Source: Anabaenopsis elenkinii CCIBt3563 (GTDB lineage Bacteria > Cyanobacteriota > Cyanobacteriia > Cyanobacteriales > Nostocaceae). Taken from it: a stretch of DNA of 64,000 bases. The notes beneath the pieces are model-generated. The model saw only the letters and a list, made by a program, of their open reading frames with translations, did not search any database and was not told the DNA's origin. Location of the stretch: assembly GCF_015245355.1 (NCBI RefSeq), contig NZ_CP063311.1:2639217-2703216 (forward strand), written 5' to 3'. A program made the translations under genes and the position numbers. Of this stretch, positions 45,778-55,137 are shown piece by piece. Each line of letters opens with the position of its first letter. Position 1 is the first letter of the stretch.

Positions 45778-45806
45778 TAAATTATGGAAAAGGCAGGCAG
45801 AAAAAG

Positions 45807-47036
45807 GTGGTAAATTGTCCTAAAAGAAGGCAAAATAATCAAAATTTACTTTCCTTATTTTTATCAGCAAACCTCAATTTGTTCAACCTAAAAGCTTACC
45901 TTTTTTACCTGCCTTTAACTTTTTCATTGTTAATTGGTTTAGTTGGTTGTGCAGGTGGATACAGAATAGCTGAACAAGCTAAAGATTCTGATTCATCTCC
46001 CCAAGAAAGTCATTTGAAATTTTTCGATGTCACCTTAGAGCAAGCAGACGAAGTGGGAAACCGGCTTTGGAAAGTGAGAGCTCAAAAAGCGACATACACT
46101 CAAGAAAGACAAATTGGTGAGGCAGAAAATCCCATTGGTGAACTATACCAAGATGGCAAACCGGTTTACGAAATACAAGCAGAAAGAGCAGATATTGAAC
46201 AGGATGGTCAGCGGCTATTGCTCAAGGGAAAAATAGTGGCTACAGATCCTAAAAACGGTATTGTCTTGCAAGGTAATGAGTTAGAATGGTTACCTCAAGA
46301 AGATTTATTAATTGTCCGTAACCAAATTAATGGCACTCATAAACAACTAAAAGCAGTTGCTCAAGAAGCACGAGTTAAAACTCGCGAACAACGTATCGAA
46401 TTCTCTGGTAGCGTAGTAGCTAAATCCGTTGATCCCAAAATGGAAATGCGAACGGAAAATTTAATTTGGCAGATTTCAGAAGAAATATTAATGAGTGAGC
46501 ACGCCATACAAATTGACCGTTACAAAAACAATCAAATTACTGATCGTGGAAAGGGCGATGCTGCTCAGATCAACTTAAAAACCCAAATTGCCACTATCAA
46601 AAAAAATGCCCAGTTAAATTTATTAGAACCACCGACAGAAATAGCTAGTAACTCTATGACATGGGATATGAAAACAGAAATAGTGAAGACACATTCCCCT
46701 GTTAGTGTTGTCCAGCGTGCCGAGAATGTGACTGTAAACGCCAATAGAGGCGAAATGAAAATACCGCAGAGAATTGTCAACTTAACAGGAAATGTCAAGG
46801 CTATAGGGCAGCGTCGTCAAACTCTTAAATCTAATCAGTTAAGTTGGTATCTCGACCAGAAATTATTAGTAGCTCAGGGGAATGTTGTTTATCGTCAAGT
46901 TGACCCACCAATAAATTTTACGGGTGAAACAGCCATTGGTAACCTGCAAACAGAGGACATTGTAGTTAAAAGCGGGAACTCTGGTAGCAGAGTAGTAACA
47001 GAAATTATTCCTCAAGATGTTGGCATTAGCAATTAG
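45807..47036 (+). CDS. lptC: LptC-type lipopolysaccharide export protein
   Basis: A 409-residue membrane-anchored periplasmic protein. The N-terminal region contains the hydrophobic segment YLPLTFSLLIGLVGCAGG, which ends in a lipobox-like GC. The body has LptC/LptA (OstA-like) beta-jellyroll units: VTLEQADEVGNRLWKVRAQK, NPIGELYQDGKP, QRIEFSGSVVAKS and RGEMKIPQRIVNLTGNVKAI. Long cyanobacterial LptC proteins of this kind carry an extra LptA-like part. It bridges LptB2FG and the outer membrane in LPS transport. The frame opens with GTG at 45807; the labA-like gene is immediately upstream. Confidence 0.85.
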   Translation: MVNCPKRRQNNQNLLSLFLSANLNLFNLKAYLFYLPLTFSLLIGLVGCAGGYRIAEQAKDSDSSPQESHLKFFDVTLEQADEVGNRLWKVRAQKATYTQERQIGEAENPIGELYQDGKPVYEIQAERADIEQDGQRLLLKGKIVATDPKNGIVLQGNELEWLPQEDLLIVRNQINGTHKQLKAVAQEARVKTREQRIEFSGSVVAKSVDPKMEMRTENLIWQISEEILMSEHAIQIDRYKNNQITDRGKGDAAQINLKTQIATIKKNAQLNLLEPPTEIASNSMTWDMKTEIVKTHSPVSVVQRAENVTVNANRGEMKIPQRIVNLTGNVKAIGQRRQTLKSNQLSWYLDQKLLVAQGNVVYRQVDPPINFTGETAIGNLQTEDIVVKSGNSGSRVVTEIIPQDVGISN

Positions 47037-47159
47037 GGAGCCGGGAAAAATCAATTAAGAATTCAAAACATCTGGGTGAATAGATAAATTTACCTCAAAA
47101 GGATTGACATCTGTATTCATCTGTGGTTGATTATTTGCTGGTATCTACCCAGTTAATTA

Positions 47160-47540
47160 GTATTTAGGTAAAAGAATCAAGAGAGGTTTATTTAGGTCTA
47201 AGTCTGGGAAAATATATTCAGCAGACTTGAATGGTTCCCTAAATATATTAAGAGGATGTTTGATAAGTCATGATTAGTGTATCAACTATTGTTTGACCCC
47301 ACCCTAACCCTCCCCTTGTAAGCGGATGGGACTGGATTTTATTGTTTTTTGTGTGTTCCCTAATCCTTCCCAATCCTTCCGGTGTTCCCTGTTCCCTAAT
47401 ATAAAAATTACCTGTTTAATACTTTCCAAACATCCTCTAAGAAAGGTAGCTGGGGACTCTATCTTTGATGGAAACTCAGTAGAGAGGCTTGTAGTTAGCC
47501 CAGTAAGGTTTAGACTAAAAATATTTGACTATATTTTTAG
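47160..47540 (+). pseudogene. TnpB (IS200/IS605-type) C-terminal relic, second copy
   Basis: This is nearly the same sequence as 1425-1626 in opposite orientation, and encodes YLGKRIKRGLFRSKSGKIYS, ADLNGSLNILR, then (after a MITE at 47252-47437) KVAGDSIFDGN and LVVSPVRFR. An 11-base piece and one substitution near the end distinguish the two copies. Its terminal TTTTTAG forms the stop codon of the convergent dacB gene. Only the last ~70 codons of tnpB survive. Confidence 0.75.
47252..47437. mobile_element. 186-bp MITE with TAA target duplication
   Basis: Terminal inverted repeats GAGGATGTTTG (47252-47262) and CAAACATCCTC (47427-47437), extending to 15 of 17 matches, are flanked by TAA at 47249-47251 and 47438-47440. 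Removing the element and one TAA restores the sequence of the uninterrupted copy (ATATATTAAGAAAGG at 1532-1546 complement), which proves the insertion. The TNA-type 3-bp duplication is known for some IS5-family groups. No ORF of its own. Confidence 0.9.
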
Positions 47541-48874
47541 TAACTATTATTGGCGGTGAATAAAATTTCATTACGACTAGCCGTACCCAATTTAGGTAAC
47601 GAGTCTTTAGGAGAGTTAGGAGTAATAGTAGAGGGAATATTGGGAGCTACTTCCAACTGTTTGGCCAGGGCTTGTAAAAAGCGATCTTGACTAGCTCGGA
47701 AAGCTGGGATTTGTGACCCATGGTTAATAATCGCAAACCAAACCAAACCGCGATCGCGTGTAGGTAAAACCCCAGCTAAAGCACTAACCTCCCGCAAGGT
47801 ACCAGTTTTCATCACAGTAGCATAAGGCATATTTCTAGCTTGCATTGTTCCTCGACGGTCAAATCCAGAGATAGGAAACAAGTCAGCTACATTAATATTG
47901 TGGGTGGCGGCTTCCCTTTGAATTGCCATTAACATAGCAGACGCAGCCCTGGGAGAAATACGATTGTCTACCCCCAGTCCTGAACCATTAATTAATTTAA
48001 TTTCTGCCTCCGGGACTCCAGCAAATTTGGCAGCCTGCGATCGCATTTTCGCTGTACCTCCTACAGATTCAGCCAACATCTCAGCCATGACATTGTTACT
48101 AAAAACGTTCATTTCCTTGATAAGTTGGTGCAAAGGTAAAGAACGGCGACGCATCAAGAGGGTTTCTTGGGGGTTTGGTTGGGATGCGGATTTGACCACA
48201 ATACCCGCAATCACAACTTGAGGTTTAGCGGTGCCCTTGGGCATGGTTGAATATATGTAATTTGCCTGACGAGTCCACCTTAAATGATTTAGGGCTTGTT
48301 TAACTATCTGACCGGCTAATATAGGATTTGGTTCAAAATTCATGGCGAAATTACCCCTGATTACCAAATTTCCCGTTACCTGTTTGATACCCATTTGATT
48401 GAGGGTATTACCCACAGCGATGGCTTCTTCCCAAACAAACATTGGATCACCACTACCAGTAATCACCAAATCACCTTGCAATAGACCGTTAACTATTGGC
48501 CCTGTAGCGCTGACCAAAGTTTCAAATTGATGGTCTGGCCCCCAAGTTTTCAAAGCCACAAGTGAAGTAGCAATCTTAGTTAAAGAAGCAGCGGGTAGAG
48601 GTGTTGTACCTTGATGGTTAGCCATCAAAATTGGTCCTGACTGTAACCAAATACCCTGACTCTGGGTCAAATTTTCCGGAACCAATTTCGTGATCATTAG
48701 TTCCTGTAAATATTCCTTGACTGTGGTAGACCCAGCTGGATGAGGATCAGGAGCTAGAACTAAACCACGGCTATTATGTAAAGCCAAAGTTTCCAAAGCC
48801 TCTGCGGGTTTAATTTGTACACCAGCCATTTCCAGCCAAAGAGAAATTAAACCCGAACCTAATAATTCCAGCAT
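47537..48874 (-). CDS. dacB: D-alanyl-D-alanine carboxypeptidase, PBP4/DacB type
   Basis: Starting at the ATG at 48874, which has an AGGGGA ribosome binding site, gives a 445-residue peptidase S13 protein. The active-site motifs are SLTK (S97-K100) in AASLTKIATSL, SNN in VFSNNVMAEML and KTG in TVMKTGTL. It trims or cleaves D-Ala cross-links of peptidoglycan in the periplasm. The first ~20 residues are hydrophobic (LLGSGLISLWLEMAGV) and may act as a signal. Frame continues 22 codons upstream without a family match. The stop codon falls in a TnpB relic's end, so the final residues (RNEILFTANNSY) may be newly acquired. Confidence 0.88.
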   Translation of the reverse strand: MLELLGSGLISLWLEMAGVQIKPAEALETLALHNSRGLVLAPDPHPAGSTTVKEYLQELMITKLVPENLTQSQGIWLQSGPILMANHQGTTPLPAASLTKIATSLVALKTWGPDHQFETLVSATGPIVNGLLQGDLVITGSGDPMFVWEEAIAVGNTLNQMGIKQVTGNLVIRGNFAMNFEPNPILAGQIVKQALNHLRWTRQANYIYSTMPKGTAKPQVVIAGIVVKSASQPNPQETLLMRRRSLPLHQLIKEMNVFSNNVMAEMLAESVGGTAKMRSQAAKFAGVPEAEIKLINGSGLGVDNRISPRAASAMLMAIQREAATHNINVADLFPISGFDRRGTMQARNMPYATVMKTGTLREVSALAGVLPTRDRGLVWFAIINHGSQIPAFRASQDRFLQALAKQLEVAPNIPSTITPNSPKDSLPKLGTASRNEILFTANNSY

Positions 48875-48963
48875 CTTGATTCCCCTATATATTTCCTGAG
48901 ATAATATACAAGTTTTGTGACCATCATCAGTATTGACCAAGAATAATATCTGTCAACCCGCCC

Positions 48964-50049
48964 CTACTTTCTTTCTGGATGAGGTTTTTCTGTCACAGAA
49001 GGTGTACCCATCTGGTTAATTACCGCAATCATTTGATAGAGGCGACCCAAATCACGTTGGTTAAAATAAAACACCAGCCTGGGTAATTCCTCTGTCTCAT
49101 CTTGGTTTTCTTGGGGTAAAGCCTGACTTTTGATGATTTTTCCTTTCACCAAAATGTCGCTAAAGTGAGCATTTAACTTTTCTACTGCAGCATCGGATAG
49201 ATCCGTCAATAGACGAATCACCAACTGTTCACCTACGTAACGGCTAGAGTGGTAAACTTGATAAAAATTGGTAATAGCATTACAAGCTACTTCCAGGTTA
49301 TCTGTGATCGTGTACAGGCTGGGGTCTTCAGGACTCACAAGACCCTTTTCCACAAGTTGTTTATCAATATATTCGCTCCAGGAGCGCCAATAATCCCCAC
49401 CTGGTTGATCAATTAAAACCACAGGAACAGGACCAAATTTACCGGTCTGGCTGAGGGTCATACACTCAAAAGCTTCATCTTGAGTACCAAAACCTCCAGG
49501 AAATAGGGCCACGGCATCACTTTCTTTGAGCAGAAACAATTTACGGGTGAAGAAATACTTAAAATGAATTAGCTTAGGATCCCCCTCAATAAATGGGTTA
49601 GCCTGTTGCTCAAATGGTAGCTGAATATTTAAGCCAAAGGAATTATTTCGCCCGGCGCCTTCGTTACCCGCCTGCATGATGCCGCCGCCACCGCCTGTCA
49701 TGACCATGAATCCTAACTGACAAACAGCGCGAGCAAATTCCAGGGCTATCTGATACTCAGGTGTTTCTGGGGATAGACGAGCAGAACCAAAGATAGTTAT
49801 TTTGCGGACGTGTCGGTAGTCGTAAAATAGCTCGAAACCTCGCTCCATATCGGCTAAAGCGGCCGATAAGATTTTCCAGTCCAGACGTTCAATCTCGCTG
49901 TCAGCTAAACGGACTATAGTAGCCAGTGCCTGCTGAATCAGTTGCCGATTTTTTAAGGTTGGTAAACGATCAAATAGTTCAGCGATGTCGGCCTGGAGAC
50001 TCTCTAATGTTTGAAACGACGCAGATGAGGTCATGAGAACTTTCGTCAC
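48964..50049 (-). CDS. LOG-family (TIGR00730-like) Rossmann-fold protein
   Basis: A 361-residue protein with the LOG/lysine-decarboxylase-like Rossmann domain in its centre: ITIFGSARLSP, MTGGGGGIMQAGNEGAG and the nucleotide-binding FPGGFGTQDEAFE (PGGxGTxxE). Members with this motif cleave nucleotide 5'-monophosphates (cytokinin-activating LOG type). The extra ~90-residue N-terminal helical part and a C-terminal extension are found in cyanobacterial long-form members. Two starts five codons apart (50049 and 50034) are possible. It lies 90 bp upstream of dacB on the same strand. Confidence 0.85.
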   Translation of the reverse strand: MTKVLMTSSASFQTLESLQADIAELFDRLPTLKNRQLIQQALATIVRLADSEIERLDWKILSAALADMERGFELFYDYRHVRKITIFGSARLSPETPEYQIALEFARAVCQLGFMVMTGGGGGIMQAGNEGAGRNNSFGLNIQLPFEQQANPFIEGDPKLIHFKYFFTRKLFLLKESDAVALFPGGFGTQDEAFECMTLSQTGKFGPVPVVLIDQPGGDYWRSWSEYIDKQLVEKGLVSPEDPSLYTITDNLEVACNAITNFYQVYHSSRYVGEQLVIRLLTDLSDAAVEKLNAHFSDILVKGKIIKSQALPQENQDETEELPRLVFYFNQRDLGRLYQMIAVINQMGTPSVTEKPHPERK

Positions 50050-50166
50050 AATGGCATTACATTTTACCTAATTTTGCAATGCAATCTACAACTGCCTTGG
50101 GCAGTCGTGTTTCATAAATTGGTGGTTGCTAAAGATTTGTAAAAGCAAATTTTTAGAAAAGACCTA

Positions 50167-50283
50167 TTATCCTAGCAGTGGTGTACGGATTGCTCTAAGT
50201 TTGCCTTCGTTTTCCCGTCTCCTGAGACTGGAGACATGGACACCAAGGATTCTAGCTGCTTCCTTGGGAGTGACATGTTGCAT
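50167..50283 (-). pseudogene. IS607-type TnpA N-terminal fragment
   Basis: The minus strand encodes 38 residues beginning MQHVTPKEAARILGVHVSSL, then RRRENEGKLRAIRTP, and a stop at 50167. This is the MerR-like helix-turn-helix that opens the serine recombinases of IS607-type elements. The catalytic domain is gone. Nothing else of the element is recognised, so this is a stub left after deletion. Confidence 0.7.
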
Positions 50284-50493
50284 CAAAACCTCATTGAATC
50301 AACTACTTTTAGTATAGGGTGAGTTAGTAATATTTACTCGGTTTAAGCAAATAATTTACAATTAGTTACAGGTCATCTCAAACTATTGACCACAAGAGAA
50401 ACTTTTTTCGAGACGCGAGTTTTCGCGCCTCGCATATTGACTTAAATCCAGAGCAAATGGAAAGCCCAAAAGGAGGTTGATCCCAATTGAGTT
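50284..50493. other. Intergenic region with palindrome downstream of trxA
   Basis: GAGACGCGAG...CGCGCCTCGC (about 50408-50433) can fold into a strong GC-rich hairpin just after trxA on the minus strand. The T-run lies on the 5' side for that direction, so its use as terminator for trxA is uncertain. No gene is visible in the interval. Confidence 0.45.
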
Positions 50494-50817
50494 TCAAAGA
50501 TATTTTTCCAAAGTGGTAACCAATGTAGTTTTAGGTACTGCGCCGACTACCATATCAACTTTCTCCCCATCTTTAAAAATCATTAACGTGGGGATACTGC
50601 GGATACCGTACTTAGTAGCAACGTTAGGATTTTCGTCAGTATTAACTTTCACAACTTTTATTTTGTCTTCAAACTGACTGGCTATGTCCTCGACTACAGG
50701 AGCTACCATGCGGCAAGGACCACACCAGGGTGCCCAGAAGTCAACTAAAACAGGTACATCGCTGTGAAGTACTTCTTGATCAAAACTAGAATCTGTAACT
50801 TGTGCGGCTGCTGACAT
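50494..50817 (-). CDS. trxA: Thioredoxin
   Basis: A 107-residue m-type thioredoxin with the redox motif WCGPC (31-35) in [12 protein letters not shown], the buried Asp in LVDFW, and the cis-proline in [15 protein letters not shown]. It reduces disulfides in Calvin-cycle and stress enzymes, getting electrons from ferredoxin- or NADPH-thioredoxin reductase. Length and motifs are standard. No reductase gene is adjacent. Confidence 0.95.
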   Translation of the reverse strand: MSAAAQVTDSSFDQEVLHSDVPVLVDFWAPWCGPCRMVAPVVEDIASQFEDKIKVVKVNTDENPNVATKYGIRSIPTLMIFKDGEKVDMVVGAVPKTTLVTTLEKYL

Positions 50818-50945
50818 GCCTAAAAACCTTTGCCAATTATATTTTTGAGTTTGGTGAAAATTCTACCATAGCAAAAGCAGCAGCTTAGAAGTCAAGAATG
50901 TACATTTGCAACGAAGTTAAAGAAATTATGGATAAATATAAGGAA

Positions 50946-50969
50946 CCGCCCGAACAGTAGTCCGGGCGG
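50946..50969 (-). terminator. GC-rich hairpin between guaB3 and trxA
   Basis: CCGCCCG (50946-50952) pairs with CGGGCGG (50963-50969) over a 10-nt loop. On the minus strand it is followed by TTCCTTATATTT, a moderately U-rich tail, so it may terminate guaB3 transcripts. The rest of 50818-51162 has no gene and probably contains the trxA promoter. Confidence 0.5.
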
Positions 50970-51162
50970 AGTGTGGTGTGAGGAGTGAACGGAAACATGC
51001 GTCTCCGCTATCTCTATTGTAGGCTACAGATCGGATTTTTCCAGGTTTTTTTTAGGAGTCTGGAAAAAATTTTCTGAAGATTTTGAGTTTGGGTATGGAG
51101 TATAGGCCATGGGAGAAAAATTATTTCTTATGACTGATTCTCTGGTGCCTATGGGGGATTTT

Positions 51163-52326
51163 TTATTTACCCATGCCTAATTGTTGGGCTTTTTGGTACA
51201 CTTTCCCCTCAGTTAGTAGGGAAGGAGCAATTACCACTTCTACTTGCTGCATTTCTTTGATGTTTTTGGCTCCTAATGTTCCCATGCTAGTTTTTAAGGC
51301 TCCCAAAAGATTATGAGTACCATCATCTAGTCCCGCAGGACCAATGAGTATTTGTTCTAGACTGCCGGTAGTACCAACGTTAATGCGCGTACCACGGGGT
51401 AATACTGGGCTAGGAGTTGCCATTCCCCAATGATAGCCCCGTCCAGGGGCTTCCGCTGCTCTGGCTAAGGGAGAACCAATCATGACACCATCAGCACCGC
51501 AGGCGATGCACTTGCAAATGTCGCCGCCAGTGATTAAACCGCCATCGGCGATGATGGGGATATAGTTACCAGTTTCCTGATAATAATCATCTCTGGCTGC
51601 AGCACAATCAGCGATCGCCGTTGCTTGTGGTATACCCACGCCTAACACTCCGCGAGAGGTACAAGCTGCACCGGGGCCAATTCCCACTAATACCCCAGCC
51701 GCACCGGCTTTTAATAGGTTCAAGGTGACTTCATAGGTAACGCAATTGCCCAAGACTACGGGAATGGGCATAGAATGGCAAAATTCTGCCAAATCAAGGG
51801 TAACTATCGACTCTGGGGATAAATGAGCTGTAGATACTACTGTAGCCTGTACAAAAAATAAATCGGCCCCCGCTTTTGCCACTACCTGACCATATTTACT
51901 GGCTGCGGCTGGGGTCGCACTCACTGCGGCTATACCACCTTGCTGTTTAACTTCCTGAATACGTTTTTCAATTAATTCCGGCTTTATTGTTTCGGCATAG
52001 AGTTCTTGCATTAGGGGGACAAATTCACTTTTCCCTACGGAGGTAATCCGATCTAAAATCGGTTCCGGGTCAGCATACCGAGTTTGGATACCTTCTAAAT
52101 TGATGACTCCTAATGCTCCTAACTGTGACAACCGTACAGCCATCTTCACATCTACTACGCCATCCATGGCACTGGCAATTATAGGGATTTCTCGTTCAAT
52201 ATTGCCGATAGTCCACTTAGTATCTGCCAGGCTTGGATCTAGTGTTCTGTTACCAGGAACTAGAGCGATTTCATCAATTCCATAAGCTCTACGAGCTTTT
52301 TTTACCCGGCCAAGTTGAATTTCCAC
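51163..52326 (-). CDS. guaB3: GuaB3-family IMP dehydrogenase-related protein
   Basis: A 387-residue TIM-barrel protein of the IMP dehydrogenase-related group (TIGR01304) found in cyanobacteria and actinobacteria. It lacks the CBS pair of normal GuaB. Landmarks are ARRAYGIDEIALVPGNRT, IPIIASAMDGVVD, GIGPGAACTSRGVLGVGIPQ (the catalytic-cysteine loop) and IIADGGLITGGDICKCIACGADGVMIGSPLA. Activity as an IMP dehydrogenase is plausible because the Cys in PGAACTSR is in place. It stands alone on the minus strand. Confidence 0.9.
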   Translation of the reverse strand: MEIQLGRVKKARRAYGIDEIALVPGNRTLDPSLADTKWTIGNIEREIPIIASAMDGVVDVKMAVRLSQLGALGVINLEGIQTRYADPEPILDRITSVGKSEFVPLMQELYAETIKPELIEKRIQEVKQQGGIAAVSATPAAASKYGQVVAKAGADLFFVQATVVSTAHLSPESIVTLDLAEFCHSMPIPVVLGNCVTYEVTLNLLKAGAAGVLVGIGPGAACTSRGVLGVGIPQATAIADCAAARDDYYQETGNYIPIIADGGLITGGDICKCIACGADGVMIGSPLARAAEAPGRGYHWGMATPSPVLPRGTRINVGTTGSLEQILIGPAGLDDGTHNLLGALKTSMGTLGAKNIKEMQQVEVVIAPSLLTEGKVYQKAQQLGMGK

Positions 52327-52514
52327 GCTTTCACTGTTCTCAAATCTGTTTAAGCTAGGGTATCAAATTGTGAGGATATTTGGAGCAGTTTTTTGCCAGT
52401 AATCACTTGGTGCCCTCATTGAGTGAGGACTAAAGTCCTGAGGATGAGCTAGAATTTGATGCCTGTTAGGTCTGACATTAAGTATTTTATACTACATAAT
52501 TCCCTAAACCATGG

Positions 52515-54452
52515 TTAACCAATTTCCTTGTTTGTTTGGCTGTGAGTTGGTGTGGGATTGTTAGCTATGTAAATATTACTGTCTGTGTCATCCATTACTT
52601 TATTCTCACTACGCACTAGTTGGCTAAATTGACCGATTAATTGGCCTAACTTCCCTTCTTCTAGGAGGGTATTGATCAAGGAAAGCCCACTGGTAGAGAG
52701 AAGTAATTTGTTAATATCTTGACTGCCATTTGTACCATTGGCACCCGGGAATGAGTAGATACGAGTATCTCCTAAAACTCCCGGTTGAGGTGCTAATGCG
52801 GTAATAATTTCGGGGAGTTTATCCGCTAATTCTGGCCAAATTGTGGTGATAATTTTGGCTGAAAGGTTAGCATTACTTATGGTATTTTCTGCAGCAATTT
52901 TTACTTTTAAGGCTTCTGCTTCCGCTAAAACTTTATCGCGGTTAGCGGCTGCGAGGATACGAATTGACTCAGCTTCTAATTGTGCGGCTTCCTGGGCAAT
53001 TTCTGCTTGGCGGCGACGGCGGAAAGCATCTATTTCTATGACGTTGCGATCACTAATACTCAGCTGTTGGGCAGCCTTTTCTGCTGCGATAGTTGACAAG
53101 CGTTTGTCACGTTCGGCTTTTTCAATTTCCCCGGCTGTATTTACTGATTCTTCGGCTTTGGCTTGTTCTGCTTGTGCTAGAAAGCTTTCACGTTTTTTTG
53201 CCGCAATGGCGATCGCAACGTCTTCTTGGGCAATGCGTGTTAATCTTTCTGACTCAACTATTTCTACTTGTGCTTTAAGTCTGCCTGATTCTACCTTTTG
53301 TTGACGGTGAATTTCGGCAATTTCTGCTTCTTGTTTTTGCAGGGCTTGGGTCACCTTTAACTGTTTGTTACGCTCTTCCAAGGCAATCTCAGCTTCGATT
53401 TGGGTTTGCTGTAAAGCTAATTTTTTGCGAATTTCTTCTTCTTCAACTAATTTATCCTGAATAATTTTACTTCTTTGTATAGCGGCGGCTTCCTTATCTT
53501 TTGATTCTTGAATTTCCCTTTCTCGTTGTGCCTTCAGTGCCTCTACTTGCAGTTTTTGGGATAGTTTGGCACTTTCTTTTTCCTGGGCAATTTGTAGCGA
53601 TCTCTTTTCAGCATCCAGTTCTTTTTGCTCAATTGCTACTTGGGTTGTTAACTCAACTTCCCGTTTTTGTTCAATCGAACGCTGAATAATTTCAGTTCTT
53701 AAACGCACACCTTGGGCATCAAAAAAGTTATCTGGGTCATAGGTCACACTTTCTAATATTTCGGAAATGGCAATATTATTCAGAGTTAAACCAACTTTTT
53801 TTAGATCAGGTCCTACTAAGTTCAATACTTCTTGAGCAAAACCCAATTTATCTGAATCTATTTCTGCAATATCCTTGGTTTTAGCTGCTGCTCTAATGGC
53901 ATCATCAGCACGTTTTTCTAGGGCGTTCTTTATATCTTCCCCAGTAATTTTGTTACCATTCTGAGATAATCTCGCAGCTGCTTTTAAGACATCTTCTTCA
54001 GATGCATTAATACACACATAAAAGGTTACTCTAATATCTGCTCTCAGATAGTCTTTAGTACGCACGGCTAGTTTTCCAGTACGTTCTACATCAATAGAAA
54101 TTTCTCGCAGGGGGACGCGAGTCAGTTGGTGGAATCCTGGTAAAACAATACAACCGCCATAAAGAATTACCGATTTCTTTTTTGTAAACAGTCCCCCAGT
54201 TCTGACGAAAGCCTCATTATTGGGTGTGACTACATAAACTCTTGTGTAAGCATACAAACTCAATAAAAGTAATAGAATGAAAGCCCCAATTACTCCTGGT
54301 AATACCAATGAACTATGGATTTGAGCGATAGTAGGTTGAGTTCTCACTGGGATGGTTTGAACGAGATATCCTGTTTGCTGCTGTTTTGGTTGTAAGGTTT
54401 GATGTGTGTTTACAGTTGGCAATGACTGGATAAAAGTTAACCAAAATAACAT
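52515..54452 (-). CDS. Flotillin-like SPFH-domain protein
   Basis: A 645-residue membrane protein with an N-terminal transmembrane segment (LVLPGVIGAFILLLLLSLYA, about residues 49-68), an SPFH/band 7 domain (FVRTGGLFTKKKSVILYGGC to LNNIAISEILE) and a long Ala/Glu/Lys-rich coiled coil (about residues 250-540) with repeated QKEAEIAEI-type heptads. The C-terminal tail is Gly/Asn rich. Flotillins form membrane microdomains. It is preceded 28 bp upstream by an NfeD-like gene, the standard partner, so the two are probably one operon. Confidence 0.88.
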   Translation of the reverse strand: MLFWLTFIQSLPTVNTHQTLQPKQQQTGYLVQTIPVRTQPTIAQIHSSLVLPGVIGAFILLLLLSLYAYTRVYVVTPNNEAFVRTGGLFTKKKSVILYGGCIVLPGFHQLTRVPLREISIDVERTGKLAVRTKDYLRADIRVTFYVCINASEEDVLKAAARLSQNGNKITGEDIKNALEKRADDAIRAAAKTKDIAEIDSDKLGFAQEVLNLVGPDLKKVGLTLNNIAISEILESVTYDPDNFFDAQGVRLRTEIIQRSIEQKREVELTTQVAIEQKELDAEKRSLQIAQEKESAKLSQKLQVEALKAQREREIQESKDKEAAAIQRSKIIQDKLVEEEEIRKKLALQQTQIEAEIALEERNKQLKVTQALQKQEAEIAEIHRQQKVESGRLKAQVEIVESERLTRIAQEDVAIAIAAKKRESFLAQAEQAKAEESVNTAGEIEKAERDKRLSTIAAEKAAQQLSISDRNVIEIDAFRRRRQAEIAQEAAQLEAESIRILAAANRDKVLAEAEALKVKIAAENTISNANLSAKIITTIWPELADKLPEIITALAPQPGVLGDTRIYSFPGANGTNGSQDINKLLLSTSGLSLINTLLEEGKLGQLIGQFSQLVRSENKVMDDTDSNIYIANNPTPTHSQTNKEIG

Positions 54453-54480
54453 AATTATGCTCCCTATTTGTTCTATTTGT

Positions 54481-55137
54481 TCAATTTTTATCTTGGTTGA
54501 TCGAGTTGGCTAGCCAAAGTTCTTCATCATGACTATTGTGGGCAATCACAACATAATTTTGCTGACTGATTTCAATGACAATTACTGTTTCTCCACGTTT
54601 GGGCGACACAGTTGCCCATTTTGGCAAAACAGCACTAATTGTGAGAAAATTTGATTTTCTATCTAATATATCTACTTGCCCGATTTTACCTTCCTGTTCA
54701 CTAGGAATATAAAATGAATTAACCGTACCCAGACAACCAATTAATCGCTCACGACTAGCATCTTCACTAAACTCGGCAAATATTTGACCAATTACTGCTG
54801 CTATTAATCTACCCATAAATAAGCTGATAATCAGGGAAATTAATAACACAGTCCCACTAATAAACCCACTTAAATTACCATTACTTAGGCTAATCGCCCA
54901 ACTACTTAATATCAGTCCTACAATACCCCACAAACTCAAATCTGTTGCGAGTAACAAGATGAGTGGGGCTTTACCAATGCCTGTCCATCCTAATAATTGC
55001 TCAAAGTTGAGGACATCGATATCGTCATCATATTCTACATCTCCATCTCCCCCAATGGAAATGATCAGAAATACAAACAGCAATACTCCCATGCCTAGGA
55101 ATATCCAATAGGGTACATTGGCAGGGTTAAATAGCAT
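54481..55137 (-). CDS. NfeD-like/YqiJ-type OB-fold membrane protein
   Basis: A 218-residue protein with three to four hydrophobic segments in its first half (WIFLGMGVLLFVFLIISIGG; LILLLATDLSLWGIVGLILS; FISGTVLLISLIISLFMGR) and a C-terminal OB-fold (RLIGCLGTVNSFYIPSEQEG to VVIAHNSHDEELWL). Genes of this kind occur next to flotillin genes and the products are thought to support flotillin assembly. It precedes the flotillin gene by 28 bp on the same strand. Confidence 0.82.
   Translation of the reverse strand: MLFNPANVPYWIFLGMGVLLFVFLIISIGGDGDVEYDDDIDVLNFEQLLGWTGIGKAPLILLLATDLSLWGIVGLILSSWAISLSNGNLSGFISGTVLLISLIISLFMGRLIAAVIGQIFAEFSEDASRERLIGCLGTVNSFYIPSEQEGKIGQVDILDRKSNFLTISAVLPKWATVSPKRGETVIVIEISQQNYVVIAHNSHDEELWLANSINQDKN

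Noticed and set aside
47326-47559. Plus-strand frame of 77 codons
   Set aside because: It joins MITE sequence to the TnpB relic and is not a gene.
50126-50317. Plus-strand frame of 63 codons
   Set aside because: It is the shadow of the IS607 HTH fragment on the minus strand.
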